Part shown: positions 6,481-9,707 of the stretch, one piece after another
How positions within the stretch are numbered: position 1 is the stretch's first letter
Layout: each line of letters opens with the position of its first letter
Source of the DNA: Pseudomonadota bacterium
GTDB lineage: Bacteria; Pseudomonadota; Gammaproteobacteria; Burkholderiales; Gallionellaceae
Direction: 5' to 3'
Assembly: GCA_021783525.1 (NCBI GenBank)
Contig: JAJXTT010000041.1
Coordinates: 1 to 9,707, forward strand
Length of the DNA stretch: 9,707 bases
Translations under genes and position numbers: made by a program
The notes under the pieces: generated by a model
What the model saw: only the letters and a program-made list of their open reading frames with translations
What the model was told of the DNA's origin: nothing
Database searches by the model: none

Positions 6481-6554
6481 AGGATTGACCGTTTGCGGCA
6501 CAGGCTAATTTGAGCGCAGCGAATGTTAAGCTCGCAACGCGAGCGGCCGTAGCC
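6407..6554. repeat. 148-bp tandem repeat, copy 1 (includes smpB 3' end)
   Basis: The unit starts at ACAAACGGGCAACTG within smpB codon 126, runs through the smpB stop (6478-6480), and continues 74 bp beyond. By eye it differs from copy 2 at five positions: GCT/GCC, CACAGG/GCGCAGG (one base), GCAGCG/GCACCG, and two in GTAGCC/GCAACC. The first half is coding (SmpB tail). The second half is non-coding and rich in small inverted repeats. Confidence 0.95.
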
Positions 6555-6562
6555 ACAAACGG
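6489..6562. repeat. inverted-repeat-bounded segment after smpB
   Basis: CCGTTTGCGGC (6489-6499) and GCCACAAACGG (6552-6562) are inverted repeats matching 10 of 11 bases. They enclose a perfect 6-bp hairpin, GCTCGC-AAC-GCGAGC, at 6530-6544. No U-tract follows the hairpin, so it is not a standard terminator. The right arm is shared with the SmpB-coding repeat copy 2. The same layout recurs 148 bp on (hairpin at 6678-6692) with a weaker outer match. It resembles a short palindromic repeat or MITE-like insertion, but no transposase or target-site duplication is seen. Confidence 0.6.
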
Positions 6563-6628
6563 GCAACTGAACGTGAGAAGGACAGCAAGCGTGAAGCCGC
6601 AATGGCCATGAAAAAGGAACGGCGCTGA
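6555..6628 (+). pseudogene. duplicated smpB 3' fragment (copy 2)
   Basis: These codons repeat SmpB residues 127-149 (KRATEREKDSKREAAMAMKK then ERR) and the TGA stop exactly at the protein level. The only difference in this part is a synonymous GCT to GCC. There is no start codon or ribosome-binding site, so it is not expected to be translated on its own. Confidence 0.85.
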
Positions 6629-6702
6629 AGGATTGACCGTTTGCGGCGCAGGCTAATTTGAGCGCACCGAATGTTAAGCTCGCAACGCGAGCGGCCGCAA
6701 CC
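6555..6702. repeat. 148-bp tandem repeat, copy 2
   Basis: This is a head-to-tail copy immediately after copy 1, with the same 148-bp period and near-identical sequence. It carries a promoterless, startless duplicate of the SmpB tail codons (to the TGA at 6626-6628) and the same hairpin-bearing spacer. Because 148 is not a multiple of three, long minus-strand frames running through the array are shifted repeats, not genes. Confidence 0.95.
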
Positions 6703-6785
6703 ACAAACGGGCAACCGAACGCGAAAAAGACAGCATGCGCGAAGCCGCAATGGCCATGAAAAAGGAACGGCGCGCGTTGCGGTGA
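6703..6785 (+). pseudogene. diverged smpB 3' fragment (copy 3), possibly the older gene end
   Basis: This is the third, partial copy of the unit, matching to about 6773 and then departing. In the smpB frame it reads KRATEREKDSMREAAMAMKK, then ERRALR and TGA (6783-6785). It differs from copy 2 at six bases over about 70, mostly synonymous third positions (ACC, CGC, GAA, AAA, CGC) plus Lys to Met. Silent change dominates, so the sequence was probably under coding selection for some time. It may be the original smpB terminus, displaced downstream when a new 3' end was inserted or duplicated. It has no start of its own. Confidence 0.75.
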
Positions 6786-6868
6786 CTCTCATGCGACGCG
6801 ATCCCCGCTGGATATCGCGCCTGCAGCAGATCAATCGGCAACACCACGAGTACAAGGAGAAGCAATGA
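6782..6868 (+). CDS. possible 28-codon small ORF coupled to msrA
   Basis: A GTG at 6782 overlaps the copy-3 smpB stop (GTGA), and the frame ends in a TGA that overlaps the msrA ATG (ATGA, 6865-6868). An internal ATG at 6791 would give 25 residues. The peptide MRRDPRWISRLQQINRQHHE plus YKEKQ is basic and Gln-rich; I recognise no family. The 4-bp overlaps on both sides are typical of co-translated genes, but a frame this short could be chance. AAAAAGGA at 6758-6765 is a distant possible ribosome-binding site. Confidence 0.3.
   Translation: MTLMRRDPRWISRLQQINRQHHEYKEKQ
6854..6859 (+). promoter_or_regulatory. ribosome-binding site of msrA
   Basis: AAGGAG lies 5 bases before the ATG at 6865. It is the best Shine-Dalgarno in the window and fixes the msrA start. 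Confidence 0.85.
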
Positions 6869-7374
6869 CCGACACTACTGAAACCGCCTACCTCTCCGGC
6901 GGCTGCTTCTGGGGAATGGAAGAACTGGTGAGACTGATTCCCGGCGTGCTGGAGACTGAGGTCGGCTACACCGGTGGTGATACACCGAATGCCACCTATG
7001 AAATCGTGAAGACCGGAAACAGCGGCCATGCCGAATCACTGAAGATCGTGTTCGACCCCGACAAGGTCAGTTATCGCCACCTGCTGTTCGAGTTCTTCCG
7101 CATGCACAACCCTACCACGCGCAACCGGCAAGGCAACGACATCGGCATGCAATACCGCTCCGCCATCTTCTATCTCGACGACGCGCAAAGAGATACCGCC
7201 GAGGAAGTCATCAAGACCGTCGATGCATCGGGCGACTGGAAAGCAAAAGTGATCACCGAAGTCGTGCCTTTCAAAGCGTTTTACCGCGCTGAGGAATATC
7301 ATCAGAAATACCTGATCAAGCATCCCAGCGGCTACACCTGCCACTACATGCGCAGGATGAATCTGGGGGAATAG
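6865..7374 (+). CDS. msrA: peptide-methionine (S)-S-oxide reductase MsrA
   Basis: MsrA reduces methionine-S-sulfoxide, free or in proteins, back to methionine and so repairs oxidative damage. The 169-residue product has the active-site GGCFWGMEE at 12-20 with catalytic Cys14. Next come GVLETEVGYTGG (27-38) with substrate-pocket residues, GNSGHAESLKIVFDP (51-65), FFRMHNPTTRNRQGNDIGMQYRS (77-99), and AEEYHQKYL (142-150). A C-terminal SGYTCH supplies Cys159, a likely resolving cysteine, while the extended Cys-rich tail of some MsrA proteins is absent. It has no signal peptide, so it is cytoplasmic. It follows the smpB repeat array and may share the smpB transcript, because no promoter or terminator stands out between them. 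Confidence 0.96.
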   Translation: MTDTTETAYLSGGCFWGMEELVRLIPGVLETEVGYTGGDTPNATYEIVKTGNSGHAESLKIVFDPDKVSYRHLLFEFFRMHNPTTRNRQGNDIGMQYRSAIFYLDDAQRDTAEEVIKTVDASGDWKAKVITEVVPFKAFYRAEEYHQKYLIKHPSGYTCHYMRRMNLGE

Positions 7375-7578
7375 ACTGACGCTGGTTTCTCCGGCCCGAT
7401 TGAACTGGCAGACTTATGGATGGTCTGCCCGTGCGAGCACGCCAAAATCAGGGGCTGTGCGCAAAGGCAGGACAGAGATGACATTAAAGTTATGGGCAGG
7501 TCTCACCCCGTTGGTCTAAAATGCGCCTTTGCTTTTTTCAGGCCTTGATTGCCAGGCCTTATTGTGAGTTATCGTGAA
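7375..7578. other. intergenic region between msrA and the first lipoprotein gene
   Basis: About 200 bp without a gene. It contains a weak inverted repeat, GGCAGAC (7407-7413) and GTCTGCC (7423-7429), with a 9-nt loop and no U-tract, so it is at best a weak terminator for msrA. Further on is a TAAAAT (7517-7522), and a direct repeat CAGGCCTT at 7539-7546 and 7553-7560 lies just before the gene. Confidence 0.6.
7517..7522 (+). promoter_or_regulatory. candidate -10 of the propeller lipoprotein gene
   Basis: TAAAAT followed by a GC-rich GCGCC lies about 57 bp before the ATG at 7579. No clear -35 is seen 17 bp upstream (GGGCAG). The motif resembles the TAAAAT at 8987-8992 before the next lipoprotein gene. 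Confidence 0.35.
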
Positions 7579-8901
7579 ATGAAAAGATTCTTTGGATTCA
7601 TTATGGTGGCATTGGTTACCATGTCCCTTGCAGGTTGCTTCGGGGCAGGCGCCTCCTCAGCTCCCCAGCCTACCAATGTTGCTGTCGTAGCCAAAGACAG
7701 CCGGGTTGTCGTGACGTGGGACTCGATCCCCGGTGTCACGTATTGGGTATTTACGGCGGCCGGAGCCGGCGTTACTCCGACGAACTGTTCCTCCATGCCA
7801 GCTTGCGGTACGACGCTCTATGCGACTTCACCTCAGGTAGTCTCTTCATTGCCCGGGATTTACGGAACCTATGGAACCGTACCGTTGACCAACGGAGTGC
7901 AATATTCCTTCACCGTCAACGGAAGAATCAACGGTGGGCCCGGAGGACCGGGTTCTCCCGCAATAGAAGCCACACCCCGGCTGGCAGGTAATACGTGGAA
8001 CACTGGGCTGAATGCGGGCACCAATGATCTGCGCGGCGTAGCTTACGGAGCGGGCTGGTTTGTGGCCACCGGAGTAGGCGGTTCCTCGTTTTACAGTCTC
8101 GACGGAAATGTCTGGAACGCTTTGAGTAATCAAAACCCAACAGATTTTTACGCGGTGGCTTTTAACGGCGCCGTCTTTTTGGGCGTAGGTGCAACCGGAA
8201 ATGTGATGTCTCTTTCGCCTGGTCAGCCCGCATGGACTCAGCAGAACAGTGGCACGAACAACACCCTCTATGCAATCACTAACGGCAATGCACTTGTCGT
8301 CGCGGCCGGCGCCAACGGCACTATCATAACCACGAATAATAGCGGAACAACTTGGACAACGGATTCGTCTCCCACGAGCTACTCCCTGTATGGATTAGCT
8401 TATGGAGTGGCCAAAGGTACTACTGGCACCTATGTCGCAGTCGGGGCGGCAGGCACATTGCTCTACAGTACGGATGGGGTCACTTGGTACCGAGCCGCCA
8501 ACTCTCCTTTGCCTACCATTGACCTCAAGGGGGTGACCTATGGCGGACTTGATGCAAACGGGTACGGCGTATTCGTTGCAGTTGGAAGCAGCGGAGCAGT
8601 TCTGACAAGCGAAGACGGAATTACCTGGACTCAGCAGACTTCAACAACCATTCCAAACACAAGCAACTTGAATTCAGTCACTTATACCGCTTATCGCCGC
8701 TTCATGGCGGTAGGATCCGATGGCAACATCTACTACAGCGAATATTATTCGAACCCCAGCACTCTTACTGGCAACGGAGGGGCGATCTGGACGCAAGTTT
8801 CGCCGCAAGTTACGGCCCAATCCATCAATGCAATTACGACCGGCGCTCTCTATGACTATTCTGCAGTAGGTGCGGGCGGATTGAACCTGTACGCCGACTA
8901 A
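7579..8901 (+). CDS. lipoprotein with Fn3-like domain and Asp-box (BNR-like) beta-propeller
   Basis: This is a 440-residue envelope lipoprotein of unknown function. A lipoprotein signal MKRFFGFIMVALVTMSLAGC has the lipobox LAGC with Cys20. Residue +2 is Phe, not Asp, so outer-membrane sorting is expected. Residues ~31-134 look like a fibronectin-III domain (PTNVAVVAKDSRVVVTWDSI ... NGVQYSFTV). Residues ~138-440 hold seven repeats of the form F-V-A-V-G-x-x-G-x-x-x-x-S-x-D-G-x-x-W. They are centred at 161-179, 200-219, 239-259, 285-303, 332-350, 375-404 (with an insertion) and 427-440 (cut before its Trp). The early TW at 139-140 could complete the last blade, giving a closed seven-bladed propeller. 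No sialidase catalytic residues are evident, so binding is likelier than catalysis. The ATG at 7579 fits the signal peptide; TTG 7549 and GTG 7564 are alternatives. The Shine-Dalgarno is weak. It ends at TAA with no strong terminator. Confidence 0.85.
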   Translation: MKRFFGFIMVALVTMSLAGCFGAGASSAPQPTNVAVVAKDSRVVVTWDSIPGVTYWVFTAAGAGVTPTNCSSMPACGTTLYATSPQVVSSLPGIYGTYGTVPLTNGVQYSFTVNGRINGGPGGPGSPAIEATPRLAGNTWNTGLNAGTNDLRGVAYGAGWFVATGVGGSSFYSLDGNVWNALSNQNPTDFYAVAFNGAVFLGVGATGNVMSLSPGQPAWTQQNSGTNNTLYAITNGNALVVAAGANGTIITTNNSGTTWTTDSSPTSYSLYGLAYGVAKGTTGTYVAVGAAGTLLYSTDGVTWYRAANSPLPTIDLKGVTYGGLDANGYGVFVAVGSSGAVLTSEDGITWTQQTSTTIPNTSNLNSVTYTAYRRFMAVGSDGNIYYSEYYSNPSTLTGNGGAIWTQVSPQVTAQSINAITTGALYDYSAVGAGGLNLYAD

Positions 8902-8967
8902 CCACAAATCCCTTTTTATCAGGTTTGTATCCGGTTTGTTTCAAAAACCAGGCAGATGGAAAAATAC

Positions 8968-8984
8968 GCGGGACCCGCTCGGGT
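8968..8984. repeat. two overlapping palindromes in the -35 region
   Basis: GCGGGACCCGC (8968-8978) is a perfect 11-bp palindrome about its central A. It overlaps ACCCG-CT-CGGGT (8973-8984), also perfect. Together they sit directly against the extended -10 at 8984-8992, where an operator could compete with RNA polymerase or where alternative small hairpins could form. No regulator gene is nearby to support this. Confidence 0.4.
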
Positions 8985-8992
8985 GATAAAAT
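8984..8992 (+). promoter_or_regulatory. candidate extended -10 of the DUF4397 lipoprotein gene
   Basis: TGATAAAAT is a good extended -10 (TGnTAnAAT), about 80 bp before the GTG start. The -35 position is occupied by the palindromic GC-rich sequence and has no consensus hexamer. A 5' leader of roughly 70 bases is implied. Confidence 0.45.
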
Positions 8993-9062
8993 CGCGGCGT
9001 TCGGGGATGCCGGTAACGGTCAAATCGGGCGCGTCCGAGCCGCCACGTAAAAAAATTGAAAT

Positions 9063-9066
9063 GGAG
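9063..9066 (+). promoter_or_regulatory. ribosome-binding site deciding the GTG start
   Basis: GGAG with a 5-base spacer precedes GTG at 9072. It supports the GTG start of the second lipoprotein over the ATG at 9061, which opens only a four-codon frame (MEKK, stop 9073-9075). Confidence 0.7.
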
Positions 9067-9071
9067 AAAAA

Positions 9072-9707
9072 GTGAAACAACTATCGATATTCTTGCCGCT
9101 CCTGATGATACTGACCCTGCTTCAGGGCTGCTTTGGCGGTGGCGGCAGTGCGGCCGTCAGCACGACGAATACAGTGCGCCTGGTAAATGGCACGAACAGC
9201 ACGTTAAGCATGGTCACCGGCGGTACCCAGCTTGCGACATCTGTTGCGCCCGGCACTGCCAGCGCCAATGCCACCATTACCTCGGGTACTTATCCCATCG
9301 CGCTGGTCGCCAGCGGAGTCCCGTCCGCAGAAACCAACTTCTCGTTCGCAGCGACGGTGCCCTACACGCTGGTCGCTTACACGTCAGATCAAAGCCTGCA
9401 TCTGGTCCAGTTCACCGATAACGAACCCGCGCCCCTGGCCGGCGACGGTCAGATACGCATCGCCGACTTGTCGGCAGATGCCGGGAACCTGGACGTTTAC
9501 ATGGCTCCGGTGAGCGCGCTTAGCGATGCTTATTCACCCACGGCTGCGTCACCCGCGCTGCAGGCTGCCACACTCCTGGCGCAAAACGTGTCGGGCACCA
9601 CTCTCTACAATGAAGTGCTGGCCAATAATTATCACCTCTGGGTGACAGGCGCAGGCAACATTACGGATCTGAGGCTGGATATTCCTTCGGTCACCATCGC
9701 CAATCAG
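9072..9707 (+). CDS. DUF4397-like lipoprotein, 3' truncated by window edge
   Basis: The first 212 codons of an envelope lipoprotein, open to the window edge. It starts at GTG and encodes a signal MKQLSIFLPLLMILTLLQGC with lipobox LQGC (Cys20), followed by FGGGGSAAVSTT, a flexible Gly/Ser linker. From about residue 34 the sequence is beta-rich with two DUF4397-type segments: VRLVNGTNSTLSMV (35-48), and IRIADLSADAGNLDVYMAP, the family's typical 'R-x-x-x-x-S-x-D-A-G-x-x-D-V-Y' pattern. Residue +2 is Phe, consistent with the outer membrane. The function of DUF4397 proteins is unknown; they are usually surface or periplasmic. The start region resembles that of the preceding lipoprotein (GCFG then Gly/Ala/Ser). 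An overlapping frame starting with TTG at 9056 is out of register and rejected. Its own promoter candidate lies 80-90 bp upstream. Confidence 0.85.
   Translation, partial: MKQLSIFLPLLMILTLLQGCFGGGGSAAVSTTNTVRLVNGTNSTLSMVTGGTQLATSVAPGTASANATITSGTYPIALVASGVPSAETNFSFAATVPYTLVAYTSDQSLHLVQFTDNEPAPLAGDGQIRIADLSADAGNLDVYMAPVSALSDAYSPTAASPALQAATLLAQNVSGTTLYNEVLANNYHLWVTGAGNITDLRLDIPSVTIANQ

Noticed and set aside
6489..6544. Rho-independent terminator for smpB
   Set aside because: The GCTCGC-AAC-GCGAGC hairpin is perfect but is followed by GGCCGTAGCC, not a T-tract.
6031..6785. CRISPR-like array
   Set aside because: The repeats are 148 bp, contiguous and contain gene sequence, with no short repeats separated by unique spacers.
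6526..7029. 167-aa minus-strand frame with internally repeated FFMAIAASR peptides
   Set aside because: The repeats reflect the 148-bp tandem array read on the wrong strand, and the rest lies antisense to msrA.
8933..8949. Terminator after the propeller lipoprotein (GGTTT / AAACC)
   Set aside because: Only a 5-bp AT-rich stem with a 7-nt loop and no T-tract on the plus strand; too weak to call.

Overview
The window reads as a chromosomal segment of a betaproteobacterium, most likely of the Nitrosomonadales/Gallionellaceae type. This rests on the gene order ratA-rnfH ... M50 protease-trpS ... scpA-scpB, the 400-residue TrpRS with a charged insertion, and the protein sequences themselves. No phylogeny was run, so the family-level assignment is an inference.

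Minus strand, 5965 down to 73: a tight run of nine genes, transcribed in the order ratA, rnfH, a PHP-domain phosphatase/exonuclease (rnm/yciV-like), yciO, an M50-family site-2-type protease, trpS, a small Cys-rich GDCCVxC-motif protein, scpA and scpB. Junctions range from overlaps (35 bp, 8 bp, 1 bp) to gaps of 14 bp or less, so one transcript is likely. The content is housekeeping: translation and RNA quality (RatA, RnfH partner, PHP nuclease, YciO, TrpRS), membrane proteolysis and chromosome condensation (ScpAB, the non-SMC condensin subunits). Bases 1-72 hold no gene I can name.

Plus strand, 6031 to 7374: smpB (the tmRNA partner) is divergent from ratA, and msrA (methionine sulfoxide reductase A) follows it. 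Between them lies the most unusual structure of the window. The last 74 bp of smpB plus 74 bp of downstream DNA form a 148-bp unit that occurs twice in full and a third time in part, head to tail (6407-6773). The third, more diverged partial copy carries what looks like an older smpB 3' end. It continues through a GTGA overlap into a 28-codon small ORF, which joins msrA by an ATGA overlap.

Plus strand, 7375 to 9707: two envelope lipoprotein genes, each with its own upstream intergenic region. The first is complete (440 aa): a lipobox, a fibronectin-III-like domain and about seven Asp-box/BNR-like repeats that probably form one beta-propeller. The second is cut by the window edge and starts at GTG, so a search limited to ATG starts would miss it. 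It is a DUF4397-like lipoprotein. Both mature N-termini begin C-F-G and are Gly/Ser/Ala-rich.

No mobile element with a transposase, CRISPR array, tRNA or rRNA is visible. I do not see a clear new defence or biosynthetic system. The points that merit follow-up are the smpB 3'-end tandem amplification, a palindromic dispersed-type repeat fused in frame into scpB, the GDCCVxC protein in the trpS-scpA junction, and the lipoprotein pair.
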